Shown here piece by piece: positions 1 to 8,961 of a DNA stretch of 64,000 nt. How positions within the stretch are numbered: the first letter of the stretch is position 1; each line of letters opens with the position of its first letter. Below the pieces are notes generated by a model. That model was not told where the DNA came from. It saw nothing but the letters and a program-made list of their open reading frames with translations, and ran no database searches. The translations under genes were made by a program, and so were the position numbers. Source of the stretch: Kapaibacterium sp044224925 (lineage in GTDB: Bacteria; Bacteroidota; Ignavibacteria; Kapaibacteriales; Kapaibacteriaceae); assembly GCA_044224925.1 (NCBI GenBank), contig JBGAJM010000009.1:16299-80298 (forward strand), given 5' to 3'.

Positions 1-602
1 TGGAGAGCACCGGCCAGTATGGCACGTCGTCCATCCGCCACGTCAACATCAAAACAGGCAAGGTGTTGAAACGCACCGACCTTGGACCACGGTTCTTTGG
101 AGAGGGCGTGACCGTCCTGCAAGGCAAGGCCTATATGCTCACGTGGCTCAACCAACAGGGATTCGTGTATGATGCACTCACGCTCCAAGAGATCGGTACG
201 TTCCGCTACAGTGGAGAAGGCTGGGGACTGACGAACGATGGCACCTACCTGATCATGAGCAATGGAAGCAACACGCTCACTTTCTTGGACCCGGTGAATG
301 CGCGCGTGATCAAGTCCATCGACGTGATGCTTGACGGTGCACCGCTTCGCGAACTCAACGAACTCGAGTACATCGACGGCGAGATCTGGGCCAATGTATG
401 GCGTCAGGACGTGATCGTGCGGATCGACCCGGCGACCGGTGTCGTTCGTTCTGTCGTGGATTGTTCGGGTCTGCTACCGTTGACGGAACACACGCCGTCC
501 ACAGACGTTCTCAATGGAATTGCGTTCGACAGTGTTTCGAAGAAACTCTATGTGACCGGAAAGAATTGGCCACACGTGTACGAGATCGCCACCAGCCCTT
601 GA
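1..602 (+). CDS. Glutaminyl-peptide cyclotransferase, 5'-truncated by the window edge
   Basis: The reading frame is open from the first complete codon at position 3 (ESTGQYGTSSIRHVNIKTGK...) to TGA at 600-602. A GTG lies at 63, but the upstream in-frame sequence fits the family, so the true start is outside the window. Repeated blades (GEGVTVLQGKAY, GEGWGLTNDG, ELNELEYIDGEIWANVW, LNGIAFDS) match the plant-type glutamine cyclotransferase beta-propeller family (PF05096). Members convert N-terminal Gln to pyroglutamate, usually on exported proteins. A signal peptide cannot be judged because the N terminus is missing. The next gene begins 7 nt downstream on the same strand. Confidence 0.85.
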   Translation, partial: ESTGQYGTSSIRHVNIKTGKVLKRTDLGPRFFGEGVTVLQGKAYMLTWLNQQGFVYDALTLQEIGTFRYSGEGWGLTNDGTYLIMSNGSNTLTFLDPVNARVIKSIDVMLDGAPLRELNELEYIDGEIWANVWRQDVIVRIDPATGVVRSVVDCSGLLPLTEHTPSTDVLNGIAFDSVSKKLYVTGKNWPHVYEIATSP

Positions 603-609
603 TGCCGGT

Positions 610-1284
610 ATGAAGCGAACGATCGCCATCGGCGATGTTCACGGATGTGTGCGCACCCTGCGCGCAATGGTCGAAGAGCGCATTGGTCTCGATCGCGTCG
701 ACCATCTGATCCTGCTTGGAGACTATATCGACCGTGGACCGTCGAGCAAGGCCGTACTCGACTACATCGTCGGCCTGATCGAGGCGGGATACGACGTCAC
801 CCCGTTACGAGGCAATCACGACGATCTCTTGATACGCGCACGGTTCTCTGAGTTCTGGTACGAGAAGTGGATGATGAACGGTGGTGCATCCACGCTGTGC
901 AGTCTTGGCGCTTCTTCACCCGCCGCGATCGACCCTTGGTATGTGAACCTTATCGAGGCCTTGCCTCTCTACTGTCAGACCCCACTGTTCACATGCACGC
1001 ATGCCTCGTTGAACATGGAGATCGACGACCCGTTCAGCGACACCCATGCCATGCTCTTCCATCGGACCGAAGTTGAGGACCGCTCGAAGATCGGCGGTCG
1101 GAGGTTGTTGTGCGGCCACACACCACAGACCCGCGAGCGTATCTATCACCGCCTCGAGTGGGAGAACAAGGTGATCATTGATAATGGTTGTGTCTATGCC
1201 GGTGAACCCGGGATGGGCTTTCTGTGCGCAATGGACCTTGATACGTTCGACCTGATGTTCGTGCGGAACATCGATATCACCTGA
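610..1284 (+). CDS. Metallophosphoesterase (calcineurin-like, Ser/Thr phosphatase family)
   Basis: 224 residues with the full dimetal phosphoesterase signature: GDVHG (residues 8-12), GDYIDRGP (about 38-45), GNHD (about 69-72), a THA block near 137 and GHT near 177. The spacing resembles PrpE/PphA-like bacterial PPP phosphatases and Ap4A-hydrolase-like enzymes, so the substrate (phosphoprotein or dinucleotide) is uncertain. No signal peptide or membrane segment is visible, so it is probably cytoplasmic. It starts 7 nt after the cyclotransferase gene and is likely cotranscribed with it. Its stop codon abuts that of the convergent DUF5995 gene. Confidence 0.85.
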   Translation: MKRTIAIGDVHGCVRTLRAMVEERIGLDRVDHLILLGDYIDRGPSSKAVLDYIVGLIEAGYDVTPLRGNHDDLLIRARFSEFWYEKWMMNGGASTLCSLGASSPAAIDPWYVNLIEALPLYCQTPLFTCTHASLNMEIDDPFSDTHAMLFHRTEVEDRSKIGGRRLLCGHTPQTRERIYHRLEWENKVIIDNGCVYAGEPGMGFLCAMDLDTFDLMFVRNIDIT

Positions 1285-2031
1285 TCACACAATGAGCACG
1301 TCGATGCAGTGTGCGATGTCCTTCTGCTCGACGGCTCGCGCCGGAGCCAGAACGAGATCCATGCGGTGGTCATACAACACGTGCGACAGGACAACGGCAG
1401 CATCATCGATCCGATGAATGGCATCCCAACGTGCTGGTCCCTGCGGGATCTCGACAAGGGTCAACGCATTGGTCCACGCCGCATCACGCGCACGCTGCAT
1501 ACTGAAGTTCCCGATGGTCTCATCGAATCGTCCGGCGATCGTGTCGACGATGGACATCATGGGAGAGAGTACACCAAGTCGATGTTGTACATCGTTGAGC
1601 ATCTCCGACAGAAGAACGTTGATCGTGTCGAAGTCGGATCGTAGTGCATGGATCGTCTGAGGTGTGGTGATCTCTGCAGCAGCAATACCAAGGTCGAGAT
1701 TGATGTGCGCATTCATCCCGAGGAGCAATTGCTGGATGATCAACGGCTGATGGAGCTCTGCCACATCGAACGCACGTGCCCACGCTCGTGATGTCCACGA
1801 ACCCTGCATTCGCTGTTCATAGGCGTGTAGGTATCGGTTGGCGAACACAACATCGAGCAACTCCATGCGCTTCCCATCCTGAAACCGTCCGGACGAGATC
1901 CCCTGGGCCACACGCCGAGTCACACTACGATAGAGTGCAGCGAAGAACCCGTTCCTACTCGACCGTTGCCGACATGACATAACGATCTCGTCGAGCTGGT
2001 CGATCACTTCTGCGATGGTCGCAACATTCAT
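1285..2031 (-). CDS. DUF5995 family protein
   Basis: 248 residues. The block FFAALYRSVTRRV...GRFQDGKRMELLDVVFANRYL (about 29-70) followed by LLLGMNAHINLDLGIA (about 102-118) is characteristic of DUF5995, whose biochemical role is unknown. No signal peptide or transmembrane segment is seen. The gene is convergent with the metallophosphoesterase: the two stop codons touch (TGA at 1282-1284, then TCA at 1285-1287), leaving no intergenic sequence. Its start faces the large T9SS gene at 2144 across a 112-nt divergent gap, in which I could not identify a convincing promoter. Confidence 0.75.
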   Translation of the reverse strand: MNVATIAEVIDQLDEIVMSCRQRSSRNGFFAALYRSVTRRVAQGISSGRFQDGKRMELLDVVFANRYLHAYEQRMQGSWTSRAWARAFDVAELHQPLIIQQLLLGMNAHINLDLGIAAAEITTPQTIHALRSDFDTINVLLSEMLNDVQHRLGVLSPMMSIVDTIAGRFDETIGNFSMQRARDAAWTNALTLVEIPQGPARWDAIHRIDDAAVVLSHVLYDHRMDLVLAPARAVEQKDIAHCIDVLIV

Positions 2032-2143
2032 GCGCAGAAATTACAACGGCGACTGTCACATCGCACCCTCTTGCCTCCACTAGCTGCATGCGCCCGCCTC
2101 TCGTGCGCCATCACTTCCCCCACCTGTTCACCCGGAGGTTGCC

Positions 2144-5100
2144 ATGCTGCCGTCGTTCGTCCTTCGATTTCTTGTGATCTGTTCGCTCGTGACCACGTGC
2201 GTTGCCGCACGTGCGCAGATCCAATTCGTTGCATCCACGTTTCCTATCCATGGCGCATCGAACGTGAGCACCGACGCGACGATCTCGCTTCGCTGCACGT
2301 CGGTGATCTCCCCCACATCCATTCCCGACGAAGGCACGCAAGGTGCGATCGTTCTTGTGGACGATGCCGCCATGGCCGCCAATCCTCCGAACCTTATGCA
2401 TCGCGCCGCGCTGCCGGGTTCGTATCGTATCGTTGATGGAACGGAACTTCGATTCACTCCACGACATCTCGAGCCCTCCACCACCTATCATTGCTTTGTG
2501 GTCGGCCTGGCCGTGTACGACGGCATGGACGCAGAGCCGCGCATGCTGCCACCGTTCGAGATCGTCTTCACCACGGCGGACGATGTTCCGCGACTGATGT
2601 ACTGCTCAGTGGTCGGCGAAGAGGCCATTCGTTGTGAAGATCCGATCACGTTGCGGTTCTCGCAGTCCATTCTCCCCTTTCGACATCGTTGGAACTCCGT
2701 CTTCACTGCCGAGGAAGAAACGGCCACGTCCCGAGTGAAAGTGCCAGTGGCCTTCGACGTGAGCGAGGGTGGCACGGTGGCACGGTTGGTTCCGACGACA
2801 CGGTGGACGCCGGGCAGTGCCGTGCGCATTCGATGTGCTCTGTCGGCGATCACGGGCGATGCATCACACGACCGAGCTTGGACCATCCACGTGCGCAAGG
2901 CTGCGCATGTGATCCTCGACGCAAGATCCATCGATGGTCGCGCTCTTCCACAAGAGATCCTCGACGATGTTGCGCAAGAGAACAATAGTCTTACGCTCGG
3001 CGACAGTGTTCCTCTGCATGCACCGACATGGCTTCCCGATCGGTGGAGATTCGTGAAGTGGGATGCTCCCTCCGTTCCATCCATTCATGGCTCAGAACAA
3101 CACGACGTTGTTGTGAGCATATCGTGCGACGTGATGGATCGTGAGATCCGTTGCACGGCCATCCTGAAGAGGATCGACTCCGATACGCTTCGTATCCACG
3201 TGGATTCCGGCGGCGTGGTGCAGATCCTTGACTCTGCATTTCAAGACATTGCGCGAGGTGTCGTCGACACGACCATCATCTTGGACGATCGCACGCCGGT
3301 GGTGCATTGCGTGGCCATTCCGAATACCGCTTTCGCGTTGTCGACAACATCGTCCGCATTCAACACCTACACGCCCAATGCCGGCACAGGGCCCAAGACA
3401 TTCTCGCCATCCTTCACACCGATCCGTCCGTATCTCCCGGCAACGCCACCACCGGAGCTGTTTCGACTACGTGGCATCATCGAGAACGCCGATGCAGATC
3501 AAAGGGCATTTGGCCCCACCGACGCCTTCTTCACCACGGAATCGTACTTCGAGGACACACAAGAGACCGATCGAACGCTCTGCGTCCGCACCCTCGGATG
3601 TTGGGAGATCGCAGGCTATGTGATCACCGGAACGAACAGATCATTCTTCTTCGACGTGCCACAGCGCGAGCTCTGTCTCTCAGCTCCCCTTCTCGACCCG
3701 ATCAACACGGTGGTCTTCTATGTTCAACGGAAGAGTCTCCAGCTCCGCATCGACAACGTTCTCATTCACGGAGACGATGCCAACGCGATCCTGCCGGGTG
3801 CGACCGTACACCCGGATGTGAAAGTAGAGGTCTACAAGCTCATCCCCGGTTCAGTGCCGGAGACGTGGCAACGGATCTCAGCGCTTCGCTGCTTCGATGC
3901 CACCGAACAACGAAACTTCCTCGGATGCGGCGTGCAGTGCGGAGACCGGATCCAGGTGCGCATCAAGGACGCACCCGTGCGCGGTCAGCTCTGGAAGTTC
4001 TTCGCTCCCATCGCTCGGTATGTTGTTCCGTCGGGAGGATCGGTGGTCGGCGGGTGGCGGGTCTTCGAACTCGACATTACCTCGGAGCTCGCCCAGTTCC
4101 GACAAACGCTCTGTGCCGGAGGCATCGGAGATCTTCCGGAGATCCGTTGTCGAGCCTGCTTCGGACAGACCTTCGGCATCGAGTCCGTGGCCATGCGCGT
4201 CAAGATCAGAACCATCGATCGCAAGGAAGACCTCTGGGAAGAACACTGGTTCGATCCGCTGTTCTACTATGAACGCCTTCCGCAGGAACCCATCGGTGGT
4301 CGACAGTTGGAATACATCCCACGTCATGGCACTATCGTTAAGGTCCGCTTCAATGCACCGCTCGATATCAACACGCTGCGGAGTGGTGGCATGGTGGCAC
4401 GGTCGGAAGACAACATCGAACCCACGTTTCCGCAACTCACAGGGTTGGACTTCACCGTTGCCTCTTCCGCTGCGAACACCTCCTACTATCCGCAAACGGG
4501 TGGTCCGATCACAACGGCCGAGTTCCGCATCAACGACCCTGCCACCTCGCCACGTTTACAGGCCCTTCCGTTCGGAAGCATCCTACTGACGTGCACGACC
4601 GGACTCACGTCGCTTGACGGTGAGCCGCTTGCTGCAGATGCTGCCTATGTGCTGAATACCATGGAGCTCCCGGGTGTCGGTGTGATCCTCGATCAAGTCG
4701 AACTGGCATGGGACGGCGACAACGACTTCGCCTTCTTCGAGAACTACGGCGAGATCTATCACGTGTCGTATGGCGGGATCTTCGGTATGGATGCGATCCA
4801 TGGTACCGATGTGGCCATGCAACGTCAACCGAACTGCGACGCACAACAAGGCACGAACATCGGCGAATGCACCTATTCGCAAAGTGATAAGGACGCTCCC
4901 ATGAACATGGGCGAGCACTTGCTGCTGATCGAACCGTATGGCATGGATCTTCAAGACCTTGTTGGTCTGCATATCGAAACGTGGGATGAGGACTGCAAGG
5001 ACGAAGGTGATTGCTTCGTGAACCGCGTGAACGACCTCCTGGACCATGTAACAGAACAGGCCAACCTGCACGGATCTCCGGACGCAGAAGAAGGATCTTC

Positions 5101-5323
5101 GTTGGGTCTCTCTGACCTTGTCGCATTGGGAGCAAAGTTCATTCAAGTGCTCTTGCCACCGGACGAACAGGATCAGCCTCTTGGAGAGGCCAATCTCACA
5201 GCGGACATCGGGTCACTCTGGAGCGCCGCACGCGAGGGCACCGGTCGATATGCACTGCACGGACAGTACGTCACCTATCACATGCGAACACTGCTTTATC
5301 CACGGAAACGAGTTGTACGCTGA
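2144..5323 (+). CDS. Large exported Ig-like protein, N-terminal part of a probably frameshifted gene
   Basis: 1,059 residues starting after GGAGG at a 5-nt spacing. An N-terminal signal peptide ends near ARAQ (about 24-27). Residues about 30-150 and 155-255 look like SbsA-type Ig-like domains (FPIHGASNVSTDATISL; ELRFTPRHLEPSTTYHC). Near residues 290-330 there is an InlB-like WRFVKWD element. A Cys-rich middle (CVRTLGCWEIAGY; LRCFDATEQRNFLGCGVQCGD) and further Ig-like segments follow. There is no C-terminal sorting domain: the end is a short basic tail, RKRVVR. The downstream frame has no signal peptide but carries a T9SS domain, so the two pieces probably belong to one secreted protein split near the TTT run at 5295-5297. 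Confidence 0.8.
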   Translation: MLPSFVLRFLVICSLVTTCVAARAQIQFVASTFPIHGASNVSTDATISLRCTSVISPTSIPDEGTQGAIVLVDDAAMAANPPNLMHRAALPGSYRIVDGTELRFTPRHLEPSTTYHCFVVGLAVYDGMDAEPRMLPPFEIVFTTADDVPRLMYCSVVGEEAIRCEDPITLRFSQSILPFRHRWNSVFTAEEETATSRVKVPVAFDVSEGGTVARLVPTTRWTPGSAVRIRCALSAITGDASHDRAWTIHVRKAAHVILDARSIDGRALPQEILDDVAQENNSLTLGDSVPLHAPTWLPDRWRFVKWDAPSVPSIHGSEQHDVVVSISCDVMDREIRCTAILKRIDSDTLRIHVDSGGVVQILDSAFQDIARGVVDTTIILDDRTPVVHCVAIPNTAFALSTTSSAFNTYTPNAGTGPKTFSPSFTPIRPYLPATPPPELFRLRGIIENADADQRAFGPTDAFFTTESYFEDTQETDRTLCVRTLGCWEIAGYVITGTNRSFFFDVPQRELCLSAPLLDPINTVVFYVQRKSLQLRIDNVLIHGDDANAILPGATVHPDVKVEVYKLIPGSVPETWQRISALRCFDATEQRNFLGCGVQCGDRIQVRIKDAPVRGQLWKFFAPIARYVVPSGGSVVGGWRVFELDITSELAQFRQTLCAGGIGDLPEIRCRACFGQTFGIESVAMRVKIRTIDRKEDLWEEHWFDPLFYYERLPQEPIGGRQLEYIPRHGTIVKVRFNAPLDINTLRSGGMVARSEDNIEPTFPQLTGLDFTVASSAANTSYYPQTGGPITTAEFRINDPATSPRLQALPFGSILLTCTTGLTSLDGEPLAADAAYVLNTMELPGVGVILDQVELAWDGDNDFAFFENYGEIYHVSYGGIFGMDAIHGTDVAMQRQPNCDAQQGTNIGECTYSQSDKDAPMNMGEHLLLIEPYGMDLQDLVGLHIETWDEDCKDEGDCFVNRVNDLLDHVTEQANLHGSPDAEEGSSLGLSDLVALGAKFIQVLLPPDEQDQPLGEANLTADIGSLWSAAREGTGRYALHGQYVTYHMRTLLYPRKRVVR

Positions 5324-5330
5324 GGACGCC

Positions 5331-6488
5331 ATGACCATTCCAACACTGATCGACCTCTTCGCCTGCACGCACTTTGCCTTGGCGAACGGTGCGGGTGCCG
5401 TGATGCCGATGTGCACGGACACCATCGTACTTCAGAACATCGATGTGATCCCGGCTCGGAACATCGCATCGCCGGTATCACAACCGGTGCGACTCTACTT
5501 CGATGCGTCGGTAGGCCCCGACAGCACGCGATTTCAAGAGATTCCGGTAACGGTCAACTTTACACCCGGCACGAACCTGATGTACGTGATCCCGAAGCAA
5601 CGTCTTCGCAATGCTGCGCCGAACGGCTCGGCGCAGCGCTATGAGTTGCGGTACTGGTGCAACTACTTCAGGGCGGACATCGATCCGTCGAATGTGACGA
5701 GGTTCAGCTTCGTGACGGCAGTGTGGTTCAATGCCACGGCTGAGGCCCGACATGCTGAGACAGGCGAGCGTTTGGACGATGCATGTGTGTTTCCGAACCG
5801 GACGCAAGATCCGATCCGCTATACCAATGCGAACTCGCTTGTTGTGGGTGCGAAGACCTGTGTCGACACGGTGGTGTTCGATCACTGGTCGTGTTCACAT
5901 CTCGGCTTCGTACCACCCAATGCATCAGAGGAGTTCACCGCGCGAGCAGATTGTTGGCCGGCGGACACAGTGGTCTTTACGGCTTGGTATCGAACCGTAC
6001 GAAATGGAACCGTGACGGTCGATCCCGGCGATAACGGATCTGTGGTGGTCCTCGATCGTGTCCATGGTCGTACCGGAGGATATGGCGTGTACGATCTGCG
6101 TCAAGACCGAACCACAACACTGTTGTTGACAGCGGTACCGAACCCCGGCTATCGCTTCCAACGATGGTCCTGTTCGCACCCTGCCTATCACAATGGCACG
6201 GCGCGGATCCTCAGCGTGCAAATGCCCACCGATACAACGAGCATGTCGTTCACACCCGTGTTCTCGCAGGTGACGGGTGTCTCCGATACTATCGCGGCAG
6301 ACGGGGAGGAGATCGGTTTGGTACAGATCTTCGACCAGCTCGGTCGGCAATGGTGGCAAGGATGGAAAGATCAGAGGAACGATACACTCGGCCTTGTTCG
6401 CGAACACGTTTCTTGGCCGGGCATCTACTACGTGATGTTCACGCATCACAACACAACGACCATGCAGAGCATCTGCATCACACCCTAA
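5331..6488 (+). CDS. C-terminal part of the large exported protein, with T9SS sorting domain
   Basis: As a separate gene it would start at ATG 5331, 7 nt after the previous stop and preceded by GAGGACGCC, giving 385 residues with no signal peptide. The frame is open well upstream (HGNELYAEDAMTIPT). It holds InlB-like repeat elements (FDHWSCSH; GYRFQRWSCSHPAY) like the WRFVKWD element of the upstream piece. It ends in a T9SS-type domain (GLVQIFDQLGRQWW...PGIYYVMFTHHN). A T9SS domain without an export signal is not functional on its own, so I infer a split gene. Loss of one T from 5295-5297 would join the frames as RTLLIHGNELYAEDA. A genuine second cistron remains possible because of the GAGG ribosome site. 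Confidence 0.65.
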   Translation: MTIPTLIDLFACTHFALANGAGAVMPMCTDTIVLQNIDVIPARNIASPVSQPVRLYFDASVGPDSTRFQEIPVTVNFTPGTNLMYVIPKQRLRNAAPNGSAQRYELRYWCNYFRADIDPSNVTRFSFVTAVWFNATAEARHAETGERLDDACVFPNRTQDPIRYTNANSLVVGAKTCVDTVVFDHWSCSHLGFVPPNASEEFTARADCWPADTVVFTAWYRTVRNGTVTVDPGDNGSVVVLDRVHGRTGGYGVYDLRQDRTTTLLLTAVPNPGYRFQRWSCSHPAYHNGTARILSVQMPTDTTSMSFTPVFSQVTGVSDTIAADGEEIGLVQIFDQLGRQWWQGWKDQRNDTLGLVREHVSWPGIYYVMFTHHNTTTMQSICITP

Positions 6489-6509
6489 CACTTTCACCTG
6501 GAGTCGTTC

Positions 6510-7163
6510 ATGAGACAGCAACACAGACGTCGACTGCTCGCCGCAGGCATCGTCATCATCAGTATCCTCGCGGCCATGATCGCCAAGGCCGACATCCATC
6601 CAGCCGGCGGTGCACAGCAACGTGCGTGGCAACCTGGTGGGACCATGCACATCACGTGGACACAGAATGATGTCCGCACAACAGCGCAGATCCTCTTGTG
6701 GAATGCCGATGTAGGTGAATTCACAGAGCTCGCTCGGGGCATTGATGCCGCCACCGGCTCTTTCGATTGGGTCATTCCCGCGACGCTTCCCATGGGCGGA
6801 CACTATCGCATCGCCGTGCGCGACGAGGGAGGATCGCGAACAACGGTCTTCGCTCAGGGCTTCCTTACGATCGGACCGGCCTTCGGGAAGTCACAAAGCG
6901 CACTACACGAACAGGATGTCGTCCGACCGACGATCACCGTCGGACCAAATCCGACATCGCATCGGGCCCACGTGTGCTGGAACGATGAACGCACAACGTG
7001 TGTCGTTCGACAGCTCACGGGCGAGGAAGTTCAGCGTATGACCATCAGTGCTGAGGAACGTTCTCACGACATCGACGTGCACGACCTCGGTAGCGGAACG
7101 TATTCGATCGAATTGATCTCTGCGTTGGGCGACCGACTTCGAACGTTGCTCATCGTTCAATGA
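6510..7163 (+). CDS. Small secreted Ig-like protein with T9SS sorting domain
   Basis: 217 residues. A basic N terminus plus hydrophobic stretch (LLAAGIVIISILAAMIAKA, about 9-27) forms a signal peptide. Residues about 35-125 (AWQPGGTMHITWTQND...GSFDWVIPATLPMGGHYRIAVRD) resemble the KNH/Ser-Thr-rich Ig-like family PF10342. The last 70 residues (GPNPTSHRAHVCW...LGSGTYSIELISALGDRLRTLLIVQ) form a T9SS type A sorting domain. It starts 21 nt after the large exported protein, with GGAG upstream, so the two probably share a transcript. A hairpin follows the gene directly. Confidence 0.75.
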   Translation: MRQQHRRRLLAAGIVIISILAAMIAKADIHPAGGAQQRAWQPGGTMHITWTQNDVRTTAQILLWNADVGEFTELARGIDAATGSFDWVIPATLPMGGHYRIAVRDEGGSRTTVFAQGFLTIGPAFGKSQSALHEQDVVRPTITVGPNPTSHRAHVCWNDERTTCVVRQLTGEEVQRMTISAEERSHDIDVHDLGSGTYSIELISALGDRLRTLLIVQ

Positions 7164-7176
7164 GAATGTGGTGCTC

Positions 7177-7206
7177 GATGGGGAGTGCGTTCACGCACTC
7201 CCCATC
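7177..7206. terminator. Bidirectional hairpin terminator between convergent genes
   Basis: A perfect 13-bp inverted repeat (GATGGGGAGTGCG, then the 4-nt loop TTCA, then its complement). The loop contains the stop codon (TGA on the minus strand) of the gene at 7191-8588, so the 3' arm lies within that gene. No T-tract follows on either strand, so factor-assisted termination or 3'-end protection is also possible. Confidence 0.6.
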
Positions 7207-8588
7207 CGTGCCACCGTGCTTCCCTGCTCGAGCACGTAGGACTTCCCGAGACGGGGAATGATGATCCGTGTGTTGGGTAGGCGTTCCTTGACGCACAGCG
7301 CCAAGTGATCGCAGGCCTCCGGTTCTCCGTGCACGATGCAGAGTGTTGACGGTCGAACGTCCATGATCAGACCGAGCAGTCCTTCGAGCGATGCATGCGC
7401 ACTGAATCGGAACCGATCGATCAGACACAGACGCTTCAACGATCTTCCTCCAAAATCAAAGGGCCTATCCACGCCGGAATGCAGAAGGGCGTGACCGGGT
7501 GTCTCCGGGTCTTGATAGCCGATCACGGCAATGCCGAAGTTCGGCTTCTGCAGCCAGGCCGTGGCCAGTGCGTACGATGTGGTGCCTTTGTTCACCATTC
7601 CACTCGATGCGACCACGATCGATGGCTTTCGCATGTAGTCGGCCGTGAAGAGCTGATCGAAGCGAATGCGTTCCTGTGGAATGTCCGACACTTCGAACCC
7701 CGGTGTCCGCATCGGCTCTGTGTAGCAATGCTGGTCGTACACCTTGCTGATCTTCACGCCCAAGCCGCCCGTGTAGATGGGGAGTTGGGGGATCGATCCC
7801 TTTCGCATGAGCGTGTAGAGGGTGCGAAGGATCTCCTGTGTCTTCCCGAGTGCAAACGAAGGGATCAGGACGCTGCCGTTGGCATTGGTGACGGTGTTCA
7901 CGAACTGGGCCAAGCGCTTCGACTCTTGGGCATAGTCGTTCGGTCGGTCCGAAAAGGCATTCGTTGCCTCGGTGATGAGACAGTCGACATGCTCGCGTGG
8001 TGTCGCTGCCTTGGCGATCATGGCCTGATGGTCGAATTGGATGTCGCCCGTGTGCAGGATCGACATCCCGTTGCAGGAAAGATGCACAGAGGCCGAACCA
8101 AGGATGTGGCCTGCAGGATGGAGGCGCACGGACACGTCCGACAGGCCGTTGAAGCCACGGATCACCCATGGTTCGTTGTAGGGAACGGCTTCAAACCCGT
8201 GACGGATCATCTCGATCACGTCGCGTTTGTAGTAATCGAGCGCTTCTTTTGGAAACCAGCGCGTGACGTCGGACTTGAGGAGTTTCGCACAGTTGTGCAG
8301 AACGTCGTGGGTAAGGTCGCGCGTGGCATGCGACATCACCGTCCGCACATGTGGAAGTTTGCGGAGAACGTACGGCAGTCCTCCAACATGATCCGTGTGC
8401 GCATGGGTGATCACGACGGCATCGGACGGCCGATGCTCCAAGCCCTCGAGCCATGGAAGGGCGCGCTCGGCCCGGTCACGCGGATGTAAACCGGCATCGA
8501 TGAGAAGTCCGGTGCCATCCAGGTTCAGGTAGCACGAATTGGCGCCGATCTCCTCTGCGCCACCAAGGATCATGAGCTCTGCGGTCAC
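7191..8588 (-). CDS. MBL-fold / beta-CASP RNA-processing exonuclease-like protein
   Basis: 465 residues. The metallo-beta-lactamase motifs are intact: HAHTDH (about 61-66), a HILGS block near 160, TGD near 180 and a later FSAHAS block in the beta-CASP region (about 395). The overall plan (MBL core, inserted beta-CASP cap, return to MBL core) is that of CPSF73/YSH1-like nucleases, so a zinc-dependent role in RNA processing is likely. The start is GTG at 8588. An in-frame ATG five codons later (MILGGAEEIGANS) is an equally good start. It is convergent with the small T9SS gene. The DUF2892-like gene lies 28 nt upstream on the same strand. Confidence 0.85.
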   Translation of the reverse strand: MTAELMILGGAEEIGANSCYLNLDGTGLLIDAGLHPRDRAERALPWLEGLEHRPSDAVVITHAHTDHVGGLPYVLRKLPHVRTVMSHATRDLTHDVLHNCAKLLKSDVTRWFPKEALDYYKRDVIEMIRHGFEAVPYNEPWVIRGFNGLSDVSVRLHPAGHILGSASVHLSCNGMSILHTGDIQFDHQAMIAKAATPREHVDCLITEATNAFSDRPNDYAQESKRLAQFVNTVTNANGSVLIPSFALGKTQEILRTLYTLMRKGSIPQLPIYTGGLGVKISKVYDQHCYTEPMRTPGFEVSDIPQERIRFDQLFTADYMRKPSIVVASSGMVNKGTTSYALATAWLQKPNFGIAVIGYQDPETPGHALLHSGVDRPFDFGGRSLKRLCLIDRFRFSAHASLEGLLGLIMDVRPSTLCIVHGEPEACDHLALCVKERLPNTRIIIPRLGKSYVLEQGSTVARMGSA

Positions 8589-8616
8589 ATGGCAAGTTAG
8601 CCAATGCCGCTATGCG

Positions 8617-8829
8617 CTACGAATTCGCTGGTGCCTTGTTCGTACGTACACCCAGTGCCGTATAGAGCGGGCACACGCTCACGGTGGACGTGGCCAGGAA
8701 GACGACGGCGAGAACGCCAAGCACCCAGGCCCATACGCCGGTCAATGAACCGGTGAGGATGAGGACACCGACCACAAGGGCGACGAGTACGCGTAGAACT
8801 CTATCTGCAGATCCCATGTTCTTTTGCAT
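8617..8829 (-). CDS. Small DUF2892-like membrane protein
   Basis: 70 residues: MQKNMGSADRVLRVLVALVV, two hydrophobic segments (about 11-29 and 32-48), then CPLYTALGVRT. This matches the DUF2892/YgaP C-terminal inner-membrane family, often found near sulfurtransferases, although none is visible here. AGGAG lies 7 nt upstream of the ATG. It is likely transcribed toward the downstream MBL nuclease gene and is divergent from the mutase operon. Confidence 0.8.
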   Translation of the reverse strand: MQKNMGSADRVLRVLVALVVGVLILTGSLTGVWAWVLGVLAVVFLATSTVSVCPLYTALGVRTNKAPANS

Positions 8830-8925
8830 GGCAGACTCCTGAAGGGGTTGAATTCGACCATCAACAGCACGAATATCGCCTATGAATTCCCAATACTACG
8901 TGACCAAGGTCACCCTCCGCATCCG

Positions 8926-8933
8926 TAAGTTTG
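8926..8933 (+). promoter_or_regulatory. Candidate -7 promoter box (TAAGTTTG) for the mutase operon
   Basis: TAAGTTTG matches the Bacteroidetes TAnnTTTG consensus and lies 28 nt upstream of the ATG at 8962, in the divergent gap. I see no TTG at the expected -33 spacing, so this is a partial match. It would give a leader of about 25 nt. Confidence 0.4.
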
Positions 8934-8961
8934 GGGTCTTGCTCATCCCGAAAGATCGGAC

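Noticed and set aside
1282..1287. Back-to-back stop codons TGATCA considered as a regulatory palindrome
   Set aside because: Six bases is too short, and it is explained by two convergent genes ending side by side.
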